Shown piece by piece: positions 1 through 7,447 of a stretch of DNA of 12,340 nt. The notes beneath the pieces are model-generated. The model searched no databases. It worked only from the letters and a program-made list of their open reading frames with translations, and had not been told where the DNA came from. Each line of letters begins with the position of its first letter. Position 1 is the first letter of the stretch. Source of the stretch: Hydrogenothermaceae bacterium (GTDB taxonomy: Bacteria > Aquificota > Aquificia > Aquificales > Hydrogenothermaceae); assembly GCA_027052485.1 (NCBI GenBank), contig JALUFA010000089.1:1-12340 (forward strand), written 5' to 3'. Both the position numbers and the translations under genes were made by a program.

Positions 1-2
1 AT

Positions 3-347
3 TGGGAAATTTTTTTAAAAGCTAGATTAAAAAATTATAAGATTGCAGTTTTGGATAATGACACTGTGTATATCCGCGAACATGAAAGTAGAACAAGTAG
101 AAATAATTCTTTTTATCGGGCTACATTAAAAATTTACAATGAATACAAAAACAAAATCCCAAAAGAGTATCTGCCTTACTTCTATTTTCATGTATCGGAG
201 GTAGCCTTTAAGTTTGGAGATTTTAAAACTGGCTACAATATGCTTTTAAAAGCTGTAAAGACAAATCCTAAAATCTTACTGGATAAAAGAAACTTTTTAA
301 CTTTTTTAAAACGTGGAATAAGGATAGATAGAGCGTTAAAAGCTTAA
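3..347 (+). CDS. Glycosyltransferase family 2, C-terminal part (5' end outside window)
   Basis: The reading frame is open from the first complete codon at 3 to the TAA at 345-347, so this is the 3' end of a gene that begins upstream; the TTG at 51 is not needed as a start. The visible residues begin WEIFLKARL, followed by KIAVLDNDTVYIREHESRTS. This matches the end of GT-A fold family 2 transferases, where a Trp-led helix is followed by a strand and a 'YR.H..S.S' type segment. A helical tail of about 70 residues follows and resembles a TPR-like unit (GDFKTGYNMLLKAVKTNP). Such enzymes move a sugar from a nucleotide-sugar to a glycan or lipid acceptor, usually at the cytoplasmic face of the membrane. 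The donor site (DxD) lies outside the window, so substrate and exact family cannot be judged. The stop codon overlaps that of the convergent tyrA. Confidence 0.6.
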   Translation, partial: WEIFLKARLKNYKIAVLDNDTVYIREHESRTSRNNSFYRATLKIYNEYKNKIPKEYLPYFYFHVSEVAFKFGDFKTGYNMLLKAVKTNPKILLDKRNFLTFLKRGIRIDRALKA

Positions 348-1216
348 TCTAGCTCCCGTCTCTTTTCTCTACTTTCCTCTAGAATTTTTATCAACGCTTC
401 TTCATTTTCTTCTTCAATGAGTTTTTTTAAGTTTTGAAGTGAGTTTATAAACTCATCTATTGTGTGGATTACGTCCTTTTTGTTCTGAATGAATATATCC
501 TTCCATATAGATGGAGATGAAGCGGCTATACGGGTAAAATCCTTAAATCCTGCTCCGGGATATAAAAACAGGTCTATACCCTTTTCTTTTGAGAGCTTTA
601 TCAGCGCATCAACAAGGGCAAAGGCTACGGCATGGGGCAGGTGGGACACCGAGGCAAAGACAAAGTCATGCATGAAAGGGTCCATAACCTCAACTTTCGC
701 TCCAAGGTCAGTCCACAGTTTTTCAAGTCTCTTAGTGTTTTCGGTTTCCTCCTCTATAGTAAGGATAAGCTTTTTGCCTTTAAAAAGCCCATCTACCGAG
801 TTTTCTACCCCTTCTTTTTCTGTACCTGCAATTGGGTGGGCTCCGATAAACTCAAAAGGTTCTAAAATTGCCTGTAGTTTGTAAACTAGTTCTCCTTTAA
901 CACTTCCAACATCGCTTATTACTGTACCTTCCTTCAAAAAAGGTTTTATCTGCTTTGCTATATCCTCAAATGTTTTGACAGGTGTTGCGAGGATAACAAG
1001 GTCTATATCTTCCCAAGGTATCTCTTCAAAGGAAGAGAATCCTTTATCTATAATGTTTAACTCTTCAGCAATCTTTATCCTAGCTTGGTTTAAATCAAAT
1101 CCGTAGATTTTTCCTTGGTAGCCTTCGGATTTTAAGGATTTTGCAAACGAACCACCAATTAACCCAAGACCTATTACTAAAATTCCCTTAAAATTGCCAA
1201 AATCTTTACTTTTCAA
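344..1216 (-). CDS. tyrA: Prephenate dehydrogenase (TyrA family)
   Basis: This cytoplasmic enzyme oxidatively decarboxylates prephenate (or arogenate) to a tyrosine precursor, using NAD(P)+. The 290-residue protein has an N-terminal Rossmann fold with GLGLIGGSF at residues 16-24. Asp41 at the end of the second strand suggests NAD+ preference. Further family motifs are DVGSVKG (102-108), GAHPIAGTEKEG (125-136), SHLPH (191-195) and the helical-domain segment GFKDFTRIAASSP (223-235). The length is usual for a stand-alone TyrA; no chorismate mutase or ACT domain is fused. The start is TTG (1214-1216), 11 bases inside the upstream gene, with GCGGAAGCG just before it as a modest Shine-Dalgarno. No ATG or GTG occurs before the nucleotide-binding strand, so the TTG start is well supported. 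It is the last gene of the fbp operon. Substrate choice between prephenate and arogenate is not resolved here. Confidence 0.95.
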   Translation of the reverse strand: MKSKDFGNFKGILVIGLGLIGGSFAKSLKSEGYQGKIYGFDLNQARIKIAEELNIIDKGFSSFEEIPWEDIDLVILATPVKTFEDIAKQIKPFLKEGTVISDVGSVKGELVYKLQAILEPFEFIGAHPIAGTEKEGVENSVDGLFKGKKLILTIEEETENTKRLEKLWTDLGAKVEVMDPFMHDFVFASVSHLPHAVAFALVDALIKLSKEKGIDLFLYPGAGFKDFTRIAASSPSIWKDIFIQNKKDVIHTIDEFINSLQNLKKLIEEENEEALIKILEESREKRRELD

Positions 1217-1832
1217 CGCTTCCGCTCTGCTGATGTTGTGCTATAGGTTTTCTCCTTATTATACGTTTTGTAGAAGGAACGAATCTATACTTAGGAACGA
1301 TTAAAAAGCCTTTTTCTATGTCAACTTTATCAAAGCTGTCTTTATCTGCACTGTAGGATGTAAAGGCTGCAATAATAGCAGATAGTTCTCTCCTCAGCTT
1401 GTTTCTGTCTCTAGATAGAATGTTTCTTGGTATTCGTATTCCTGTTTTTTTTAGGTTGTAAAGCCTCTGGTCTAATCCCTCTCTCGTGTGAAATGAAAGA
1501 AGATTTTTCCTAACTATCTTCTGAAAAAACAGGTCTGCAGAGGTTTTGAGTATGATATTTTTTTCCTTATTCTTTATTTCTTCAAAGGTGGGAGATTTAT
1601 AACCAAAAACAGATTTAAGTTTTGAGAGTATCTCTAGGGCTGTTTTTAATCTGATAGATGCATCAAACTCTTTTTCATCAGGTAGATTAATAGTTATCAT
1701 ACTGGGATTATAATGGTCTACAAACCAGAAAAGCCCCTCTTTCCAAAAAGTACTCAGATACTTTACGTTTCTGTTTTCGTCCATAATACAAACAATAAAA
1801 TCTTTATCACCGGCATCTATTCCAAAGTACAT
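1206..1832 (-). CDS. Uncharacterised protein, possibly RNase H-fold (DUF429-like)
   Basis: A 208-residue protein with no certain assignment. It opens with MYFGIDAGDKDFIVC, a first strand with an early Asp and a small-residue turn as in RNase H/actin-type folds. Near the C-terminus, RRELSAIIAAFTSYSADK is a helix followed by EKGFLIVPKY. Together these resemble the ends of DUF429 proteins, in which an N-terminal 'GiD' strand is paired with a late 'DA..AA.tA' helix and a 'G.I..P' strand. The conserved Asp normally found in that helix is not evident, so the likeness is from memory and tentative. There are no signal peptide or membrane segments, and the last 25 residues are basic (RIIRRKP). ATG (1830-1832) directly abuts the TAA of the DUF190 gene, and AAAGGAG (1844-1850) lies upstream. 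The 3' end overlaps the tyrA start by 11 bases, which suggests translational coupling. Existence as a gene is near certain; function is not. Confidence 0.8.
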   Translation of the reverse strand: MYFGIDAGDKDFIVCIMDENRNVKYLSTFWKEGLFWFVDHYNPSMITINLPDEKEFDASIRLKTALEILSKLKSVFGYKSPTFEEIKNKEKNIILKTSADLFFQKIVRKNLLSFHTREGLDQRLYNLKKTGIRIPRNILSRDRNKLRRELSAIIAAFTSYSADKDSFDKVDIEKGFLIVPKYRFVPSTKRIIRRKPIAQHQQSGSVEK

Positions 1833-2171
1833 TTACTTTTTATCTCCTTTATACTTTATTACCTTAACTTCTTCTAAGGTTATTAGGCCGCTTTTTACCC
1901 ACTGGGTTAAGGTTGGTAAAACTTTTTCTATTTTATCCTCAGTATCTACCGATTCTATAACTACGGGTAGGTCTGCCGAAAGGGAAAGAATAGAGGCTTC
2001 ATGTATTCTTGAGGATGCTCCGTAGCCCATAATACCTCTTAAAACCGTAGCTCCTGCTATGTCGTTTTCTCGTAGAAACTCTACTATCTTTTTGTATAAC
2101 AGTTTCCCATCTAACCTGTCTTCTTCTCCAATAAATATCCGAAGTAAAACTGTTTTTTTTGTTAAATCCAT
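1833..2171 (-). CDS. DUF190 family PII-like protein
   Basis: A 112-residue protein of the DUF190 family. The family segment GATVLRGIMGYG is at residues 40-51, preceded by LLRIFIGEEDR (9-19) and followed by DLPVVIESVDTEDKIEKVLP (67-86). Family members adopt a ferredoxin-like, PII-related fold and are often encoded beside crcB, as here, which suggests a link to fluoride or ion transport. The biochemical role is not established, and nothing in the sequence shows a ligand. The start is ATG (2169-2171), with AAGGTG (2177-2182) upstream. The gene lies 11 bases downstream of the crcB stop and its own stop abuts the ATG of the next gene. Length and context are typical and no residue looks damaged. 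Confidence 0.88.
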   Translation of the reverse strand: MDLTKKTVLLRIFIGEEDRLDGKLLYKKIVEFLRENDIAGATVLRGIMGYGASSRIHEASILSLSADLPVVIESVDTEDKIEKVLPTLTQWVKSGLITLEEVKVIKYKGDKK

Positions 2172-2182
2172 AATTACACCTT

Positions 2183-2560
2183 CTATATTAAAAGTCTTGC
2201 AGTTATTAGGCCTAAAAAGCCTGCCCCTAATGCAAAAACGTTGTTTAGAATAATGTTTAAAATGCCTTTTAAAACCTCTCCTTCCTGTATTAAAGCTATA
2301 GTCTCATACGAAAAGGAGGAAAATGTGGTAAAAGCACCTAGAAAACCTACCCCGATGAAAACCCGCCATAGTGGGTCAAGGGATAGCTTTTCCAAAAATA
2401 GGGTCATAAAAAACACCAGTATAAACGAACCTACAGTATTTACAATCAATGTTCCATATGGAAAATCAGTTCCTAAAAGCTTCCCAGCTAAGTTTACGAC
2501 TAAGTATCTCGAGAGGGCACCTAAAGCACCTCCCAGCATCACAAACAGTGCATTTATCAT
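2183..2560 (-). CDS. crcB: Fluoride ion channel CrcB/Fluc
   Basis: A 125-residue integral membrane protein that exports fluoride across the inner membrane; Fluc channels work as antiparallel dimers. It has four predicted membrane helices, at roughly residues 3-25, 33-57, 64-90 and 98-123. Signatures are GGALGALSRY (10-19), NTVGSF (41-46) with the conserved Asn41, and GFLGAFTTFSSFSYE (72-86). The last carries the Phe residues (Phe80, Phe83) that line the fluoride path in characterised homologues. A single crcB copy is visible, consistent with a homodimer. The ATG overlaps the TGA of fbp as ATGA, so translation is probably coupled. No fluoride riboswitch is visible ahead of the operon, so control by fluoride is not apparent from sequence. 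Confidence 0.96.
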   Translation of the reverse strand: MINALFVMLGGALGALSRYLVVNLAGKLLGTDFPYGTLIVNTVGSFILVFFMTLFLEKLSLDPLWRVFIGVGFLGAFTTFSSFSYETIALIQEGEVLKGILNIILNNVFALGAGFLGLITARLLI

Positions 2561-3507
2561 CTTAATAGCTCAAGAAGCTGTTTTATCTCTTTTTGACTAC
2601 CAAGATAAACAGGTGTCCTCTGGTGGATGTTTTCCGGTTTTACCTTAAGAAGGTTTTCATTTCCGTTGGTCGCCAATCCTCCTGCTTGCTCTATTAAGAA
2701 TGCCATTGGTGCTGCTTCGTACAATAGTCTAAGCTTTCCATTTTTATTTTTCTTATCCGATGGATATGCAAATATACCCCCTTTTATAAGGGTTCTGTGA
2801 ACGTCTGCTACCATTGAGCCAATGTATCTTAGAGTATATCCTTCCTGTTTTAAGGTCTGTATAAACTCTCTTAGACCTTCTCTATCCCATTTTTCGGCGT
2901 TTGCTTCGTTTATGGAATAAATCTTTCCTTTTTCAGGCATCTTTATCTCAGGATGGCTGAGTAAAAACATTCCCGTGTCTGGGTCTAGAGTAAATCCAAC
3001 GACACCGTTTCCAACAGATAGGATAAGCATAGTAGATGGTCCGTATATAACGTATCCGGCCGCCACCTGTTTGTATCCTTCCTGTAAAAAGTCCTCAACA
3101 GTACCGTTTACCCTTCTATGAATAGAAAAGATTGTACCAATACTTACATTTACATCTATATTTGATGAGCCATCTAAAGGGTCAAAAGAGACTACAAACT
3201 CACCCTCTTTGCCTTTTTCTGGAAAGATTGGTTCATCCAGTTCTTCTGATGCCAATCCGTAAAAAACTTTACTTTCAGATAGGTATTCAACCAGAATATC
3301 ATTTGCAAGCTCGTCCAGCTTTTGAACTTCCTCACCCTGAACGTTTGTTTTACCAGCTTTGCCTAGAATATCGGCTAAACCAGCAACCCTTACTTTAGAT
3401 GCAATAATCTTACATGCGTTGCTAATAGACTCAATAGCACTTATTAAGGCAGGTTCGACATCATTTTTCAGCAAGAAATGGGATAGGTTAACCCCTAATG
3501 TAGACAT
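2557..3507 (-). CDS. fbp: Fructose-1,6-bisphosphatase, class I
   Basis: Hydrolyses fructose 1,6-bisphosphate to fructose 6-phosphate, the committed step of gluconeogenesis, in the cytoplasm with Mg2+. The 316-residue protein has the class I motifs in order: YGLASEE (83-89, metal and loop region), SFDPLDGSSNIDVN (107-120, metal-binding DPLDGSS), and GGIFAYPSDKKNKNGKLRLL followed by YEAAPMAFLIEQAGG, which contains the PROSITE-type active-site pattern. Length is close to that of E. coli FBPase. In an autotroph this enzyme would build hexose from fixed carbon, but autotrophy is inferred from the likely lineage only. ATG (3505-3507) follows a purine-rich Shine-Dalgarno, GGGGAAGG. It is the first gene of the - strand operon, behind a good promoter candidate at 3539-3567, and its TGA overlaps the crcB start. 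Confidence 0.97.
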   Translation of the reverse strand: MSTLGVNLSHFLLKNDVEPALISAIESISNACKIIASKVRVAGLADILGKAGKTNVQGEEVQKLDELANDILVEYLSESKVFYGLASEELDEPIFPEKGKEGEFVVSFDPLDGSSNIDVNVSIGTIFSIHRRVNGTVEDFLQEGYKQVAAGYVIYGPSTMLILSVGNGVVGFTLDPDTGMFLLSHPEIKMPEKGKIYSINEANAEKWDREGLREFIQTLKQEGYTLRYIGSMVADVHRTLIKGGIFAYPSDKKNKNGKLRLLYEAAPMAFLIEQAGGLATNGNENLLKVKPENIHQRTPVYLGSQKEIKQLLELLR

Positions 3508-3538
3508 TTAGCCTTCCCCAGAATTTAAGTTTTCCATT

Positions 3539-3567
3539 ATTTTATAAATTTAGGCTCCCAAGCGCAA
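3539..3567 (-). promoter_or_regulatory. Candidate sigma-70 promoter of the fbp operon
   Basis: Read on the - strand, TTGCGC (3567-3562) and TAAAAT (3544-3539) are separated by 17 bases, a near-consensus sigma-70 arrangement. The -10 element lies 31 bases upstream of the fbp ATG. This is pattern matching only; an overlapping TATAAA is an alternative -10. Confidence 0.5.
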
Positions 3568-3570
3568 ATA

Positions 3571-3600
3571 TTAAGCTAAAAATTTGGGATATAATATAAA
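3571..3600 (+). promoter_or_regulatory. Candidate promoter of the tig-clpP-clpX operon
   Basis: A perfect TATAAT -10 hexamer lies at 3590-3595 and an overlapping TATAAA at 3595-3600. The only plausible -35 is TTAAGC (3571-3576), 18 bases before TATAAA but just 13 before TATAAT, so the -35 assignment is weak. An ideal ribosome site, AAAGGAG (3627-3633), follows 7 bases before the tig ATG. The region is divergent from the fbp promoter. Confidence 0.45.
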
Positions 3601-3640
3601 AGTTTTACTAAGAAAATAAAAAAGTAAAAGGAGAGAATGA

Positions 3641-4999
3641 ATGAACGTAACAGTTGAAGCAAATGGTCTTGTTAGAACATTAACAATCGAAGATGAAGGA
3701 CAACATATAAAACAGTATGTAGAAAACATCGTTAAAGACCTGTCAAAAAATGTGAATATTAAAGGTTTTAGAAAAGGTCACGTGCCAAAAAGCGTAATAA
3801 AAGCAAGATACAAAGATGCTATAAAAGGTGAGGTTGCAAAAAAATATATTGAAGAACACCTTGAGGAAATTCTCAAAAAAGAAAACCTAACTCCTGTATC
3901 TCCACAACTAAACTTCGGTGATATTGAGCTTGAAAATGACGAAAAACTTAAATTTAAGGTTTCCTTTGAAGTAGCTCCTGAGTTTGAGTTAAAAGATTAC
4001 GAAGGTTTAGAAATACCTATGATTAAATACGAAGTTACCGACGAAGATGTGGAAAAAGCTATCCAGAAACTTTTAGAGGAAAACGCAAAGTATGAGCCTG
4101 CAGACAAACCAATAGAAGAGGGAGACCTCGTCAAGATTAAATACAGTATAACCGACGAAGAAGGAAACAACGAAACAGATGAGCTTGAAGTTGTAATAGG
4201 AGCAAATCAGTTAAGACAAGAGATAGAAAAAGAACTAATCGGTAAAAAAGCTGGAGATAAGGTTCATATAGAAGAAGTGCCTCTATACAATGAGAAAGGA
4301 GAAGAGATAGGAAAGGCAACAGTAGATATAGAAGTACTTGAGGTTAAAAAGAAAGTACTACCTGAGTTTAACGATGAGTTTGTAAAACAACTGGGTCTTG
4401 GTGAAAACGTAGAAGAGGCTAAGAAAAAAATAAAAGAAAACCTTGAAGAACAGGTAAAACAGGCAAAAGAAGCAGAGCTAGAACAAAAAATCATTGATGA
4501 ACTTGCAAAACAGTACGACTTTGAAGTTCCATCTTCACTGGTAAAAGCTGAGCTTGAGTACCTCCTTGAAAACTACATTAAACAGCTACAGCAGTTTGGC
4601 ATTAAGCCAAGCCAAGATATGGTAATAACAACAGCTCAAGCGTTAGAGCCAACGGCAGTTAAAAACGTAAGAGTAATGTTTGTTATAAACAAAATTGCAG
4701 AAAAAGAAGGAATTGACGTAAGTGAAGAAGAGCTAAACCAAGAAATTGAAAAACTCGCAGAGGCTTATCAGGTTACACCTGCAGAACTTAGAAGGTACCT
4801 AGAAGAGAATGGTGGAATTGCAAACATAAGATACGAAATCCTCAAAAGAAAAGTTCTTGACCTACTAAAGAAAAAGGCAAATATTATAGAGATGACAAAA
4901 GAAGAGTACGAAGAAAAGTACGGAAAACCTGAAGGCCAAAATCTGGAAGAACCACCTCAGGAAGGTCCAAAAGATGATGAGGAAAACCCAGAAAAATAA
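3641..4999 (+). CDS. tig: Trigger factor, ribosome-associated chaperone and prolyl isomerase
   Basis: Trigger factor binds the large subunit at the exit tunnel, shelters nascent chains and isomerises X-Pro bonds. The 452-residue protein has the complete architecture. An N-terminal ribosome-binding domain carries the signature GFRKGHVP at 42-49. A FKBP-type PPIase domain spans about 150-245, starting EEGDLVKIKYSI and including GKKAGDKVHIEEVPL. A helical SurA-like C-terminal domain spans about 255-430. The end is a very acidic, Pro-rich tail (GPKDDEENPEK). ATG follows AAAGGAG with a 7-base spacer. It is the first gene of a long + strand operon, 15 bases ahead of clpP; the order tig-clpP-clpX is widely conserved in bacteria and pairs folding with degradation. 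Confidence 0.98.
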   Translation: MNVTVEANGLVRTLTIEDEGQHIKQYVENIVKDLSKNVNIKGFRKGHVPKSVIKARYKDAIKGEVAKKYIEEHLEEILKKENLTPVSPQLNFGDIELENDEKLKFKVSFEVAPEFELKDYEGLEIPMIKYEVTDEDVEKAIQKLLEENAKYEPADKPIEEGDLVKIKYSITDEEGNNETDELEVVIGANQLRQEIEKELIGKKAGDKVHIEEVPLYNEKGEEIGKATVDIEVLEVKKKVLPEFNDEFVKQLGLGENVEEAKKKIKENLEEQVKQAKEAELEQKIIDELAKQYDFEVPSSLVKAELEYLLENYIKQLQQFGIKPSQDMVITTAQALEPTAVKNVRVMFVINKIAEKEGIDVSEEELNQEIEKLAEAYQVTPAELRRYLEENGGIANIRYEILKRKVLDLLKKKANIIEMTKEEYEEKYGKPEGQNLEEPPQEGPKDDEENPEK

Positions 5000-5014
5000 C
5001 TTTGGAGGATAACA

Positions 5015-5617
5015 ATGGCAAATGAGATAAATCAACTGGTACCAATAGTAATAGAGCAGACTCCAAGGGGAGAAAGAGCATACGATATATACTCAAGACT
5101 TTTAAAAGATAGAATTATAATGCTAGGCTCCCCTATAGACGACCACGTTGCAAACCTTGTTGTATCACAGCTTTTATTCTTAGAATCGGAAGACCCAGAA
5201 AAAGATATTTACCTTTACATAAACTCTCCCGGTGGTGTTGTAACCGCTGGGCTTGCTATTTACGATACGATGCAGTACATAAAACCTGACGTAGTTACTA
5301 TCTGTATGGGCCAGGCTGCCTCAATGGGAGCATTTCTCCTTGCAGCTGGAGCAAAGGGAAAAAGATACGCCCTTCCTAGCTCAAGAATCATGATTCACCA
5401 GCCTTTAGGAGGCTTTCAAGGACAAGCTACAGATATAGAAATCCACGCAAAGGAAATACTTAGACTTAAAAAGTACCTTAACGAAAAACTTGCCGAGTTT
5501 ACAGGAAAACCTGTGGAAAAAATAGAGCAGGATACAGAAAGGGATTACTTTATGTCTGCCTATGAAGCAAAAGAGTACGGTTTAATAGACAAAGTTTTAG
5601 AAAAAAGAGGTAGTTAA
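5015..5617 (+). CDS. clpP: ATP-dependent Clp protease proteolytic subunit
   Basis: Serine peptidase that forms the double-heptamer degradation chamber used with ClpX. The 200-residue protein carries the full catalytic triad: Ser103 in [12 protein letters not shown], His128 in IMIHQPLGG and Asp177 in ERDYFMSA. The oxyanion region SPGG (71-74) is present, and the sequence is conserved from the N-terminal [14 protein letters not shown] segment onward. A short N-terminal propeptide, as in E. coli, may be removed. Excellent ribosome site GGAGG (5004-5008), 6 bases before the ATG. It sits between tig and clpX, and its TAA shares one base with the clpX ATG (TAATG). Confidence 0.98.
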   Translation: MANEINQLVPIVIEQTPRGERAYDIYSRLLKDRIIMLGSPIDDHVANLVVSQLLFLESEDPEKDIYLYINSPGGVVTAGLAIYDTMQYIKPDVVTICMGQAASMGAFLLAAGAKGKRYALPSSRIMIHQPLGGFQGQATDIEIHAKEILRLKKYLNEKLAEFTGKPVEKIEQDTERDYFMSAYEAKEYGLIDKVLEKRGS

Positions 5618-6855
5618 TGGCTGATAAAAATAGATGCTCTTTTTGCGGGAAATCTCAGGACGAGGTGAAAGTTCTCATCGCCGGTCCTGAGGACATTTTC
5701 ATTTGTGATGACTGTATTTCTCAATGCAATCTCTTAGTTGAAGAAGAACTGAAAAAAGAAGACAAAGTACAGGCAGAGCTTGAAAAGCTTCCTACTCCAG
5801 CCGAGATAAAGAAAAAACTTGATGAGTACGTTGTAGGACAGGAAGAAGCAAAAAAAGTACTATCTGTAGCCGTTTATAATCACTATAAAAGAATACTCTC
5901 AAAAGAGAAACTCAAAGATAACGATGTAGAGCTTGAGAAGAGTAATATTCTTATGATAGGGCCAACAGGCTCAGGGAAAACATTACTGGCACGTACATTA
6001 GCAAAAATACTGAATGTACCATTTGCAATAGCCGACGCTACAAACATAACAGAAGCAGGATACGTAGGAGAAGACGTTGAGAGTATCCTCGTTAGACTGG
6101 TACAGGCAGCAGATTATGACATAGAAAAAGCCCAAAAAGGAATTATTTACATAGATGAGATAGACAAAATAGCAAAGAAATCTGGAGAAAACCCATCAAT
6201 AACAAGGGATGTATCTGGAGAAGGAGTTCAACAGGCACTCCTTAAAATCTTAGAGGGAACAATTGCCAACATCCCGCCTCAGGGAGGAAGAAAACATCCC
6301 CATCAGGAGTTTATCCAGCTGGATACTAGTAATATTCTCTTCATACTTGGTGGTGCATTTGTTGGGCTTGAAGATATAATCAGACAAAGGATTGGTAAAA
6401 AAGGCATAGGCTTTACTAGTGATATAAAGACTAAGGAAGAAGAAGGAAACCTCTTACATCAAGTAAGGGTAGAAGACCTGATAAAGTATGGTCTTATTCC
6501 TGAGTTTATCGGAAGGATACCAGTTATCGCCGTTCTTGATGAGCTAGATGAAGATGCCCTTGTAAGAGTGTTAACAGAACCAAAAAACGCGCTAATCAAA
6601 CAGTACAAAAAGCTCCTTGCAATGGATGGGGTAGACCTTGAGTTTACAGAGGATGCTATAAGGGAAATAGCAAGAGAAGCTATAAAGAGAAAGACAGGAG
6701 CACGTGGTTTAAGGGCAATTGTTGAAGAGATAATGCTTGATGTAATGTATGAAATACCAAACAGAAAGGACGTTAAGAAAGTGATAATAGACAAAGACGT
6801 AGTATTAAAGAAAAAGCCTCCAATATTTATAACGGCAGAAGAAAATGAAAATTAA
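5617..6855 (+). CDS. clpX: Clp protease ATP-binding subunit ClpX
   Basis: AAA+ unfoldase that recognises tagged substrates and threads them into ClpP. The 412-residue protein has an N-terminal C4 zinc domain (Cys7, Cys10, Cys30, Cys33), Walker A GPTGSGKT (115-122), pore-loop GYVG (148-151), Walker B IIYIDEID (176-183), the ClpP-docking tripeptide IGF (264-266), an arginine finger in EFIGRIP (Arg300) and sensor 2 GARGLR (361-366). All key residues are present, so the enzyme should be functional and able to dock on the neighbouring ClpP. ATG overlaps the clpP stop by one base, with GAGG (5607-5610) six bases upstream. The 3' end overlaps engB by 11 bases. Confidence 0.98.
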   Translation: MADKNRCSFCGKSQDEVKVLIAGPEDIFICDDCISQCNLLVEEELKKEDKVQAELEKLPTPAEIKKKLDEYVVGQEEAKKVLSVAVYNHYKRILSKEKLKDNDVELEKSNILMIGPTGSGKTLLARTLAKILNVPFAIADATNITEAGYVGEDVESILVRLVQAADYDIEKAQKGIIYIDEIDKIAKKSGENPSITRDVSGEGVQQALLKILEGTIANIPPQGGRKHPHQEFIQLDTSNILFILGGAFVGLEDIIRQRIGKKGIGFTSDIKTKEEEGNLLHQVRVEDLIKYGLIPEFIGRIPVIAVLDELDEDALVRVLTEPKNALIKQYKKLLAMDGVDLEFTEDAIREIAREAIKRKTGARGLRAIVEEIMLDVMYEIPNRKDVKKVIIDKDVVLKKKPPIFITAEENEN

Positions 6856-7447
6856 AAAGGTACAGTTTTTAAAAAGTGCAGTAAACCCAAAGGACTTTCC
6901 ACCTCCAGATAGGGCAGAGGTTGCAGTTGTCGGAAGGTCAAATGTTGGAAAGTCATCCCTTATAAACGCACTTTTAGGTAGAAATATAGCTAAGGTGAGT
7001 GCCACACCCGGAAAAACCAAATTGATAAACTTTTTCTTACTAAATGACAACATGTACTTTGTAGACCTTCCGGGGTATGGGTATGCTTCTGTCTCCAAGG
7101 GAGATAAGAAAAAGTGGCAAAGGATGATGGATAACTATTTTAAAAATAGACCAAACCTTGGCCTTGTGATTTTATTGGTAGACAGTCGACACAAACCTAC
7201 AAATCTAGACGTTTTAATGAAAGAGTACCTTGAGTCGCTTGGAATACCTTACATCGTTGTTGCCACAAAGATGGATAAACTAAATCAAAGTGAAAAAGCA
7301 AAGGCAGAAAAGATTATAAGACAGACCTTAAACCTTCCCGATGATGTACCTGTTATACTAACCTCTTCAAAGGAAAAGAAAAATATAGACAAAGTTATAG
7401 AAACTATCTTGGAAAAACTCGGTTTTAATGATTCGCCGGAAGGCTAA
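6845..7447 (+). CDS. engB: Ribosome biogenesis GTP-binding protein EngB/YsxC/YihA
   Basis: Essential-type TrmE-Era-EngA family GTPase that helps assemble the large ribosomal subunit. The 200-residue protein has every G motif: G1 GRSNVGKS (30-37), switch I region [10 protein letters not shown] (53-62), G3 DLPGYG (74-79), G4 TKMD (141-144) and G5 TSSKE (173-177). The family segment [10 protein letters not shown] follows strand five. ATG lies 11 bases inside the end of clpX, with only a weak AGAAG upstream, so expression probably depends on coupled translation. The clpX-engB order is found in other bacteria, where lon may lie between them. The 3' end overlaps the next gene by 20 bases. Confidence 0.96.
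   Translation: MKIKKVQFLKSAVNPKDFPPPDRAEVAVVGRSNVGKSSLINALLGRNIAKVSATPGKTKLINFFLLNDNMYFVDLPGYGYASVSKGDKKKWQRMMDNYFKNRPNLGLVILLVDSRHKPTNLDVLMKEYLESLGIPYIVVATKMDKLNQSEKAKAEKIIRQTLNLPDDVPVILTSSKEKKNIDKVIETILEKLGFNDSPEG

Noticed and set aside
51..347. Complete small gene starting at TTG 51
   Set aside because: The frame is open to the window edge, and the residues before TTG match the glycosyltransferase family, so this is a truncated larger gene.
489..884. 131-codon open frame on the + strand, opposite tyrA
   Set aside because: It lies wholly antisense to tyrA, which has complete family motifs; its translation is Ser/Lys-rich without recognisable features.
2241..2648. 135-codon open frame on the + strand, opposite crcB and the end of fbp
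   Set aside because: It is the shadow of two well-identified genes and shows no domain.
3508..3640. Fluoride or other riboswitch in the fbp-tig intergenic region
   Set aside because: The 133 bases are AT-rich, fit two divergent promoters, and show none of the conserved GC-rich crcB RNA elements.
6459..6794. 111-codon open frame on the - strand within clpX
   Set aside because: Antisense shadow of the highly conserved ClpX AAA+ region; its Ser/Ile-rich translation reflects the Lys/Glu-rich opposite strand.
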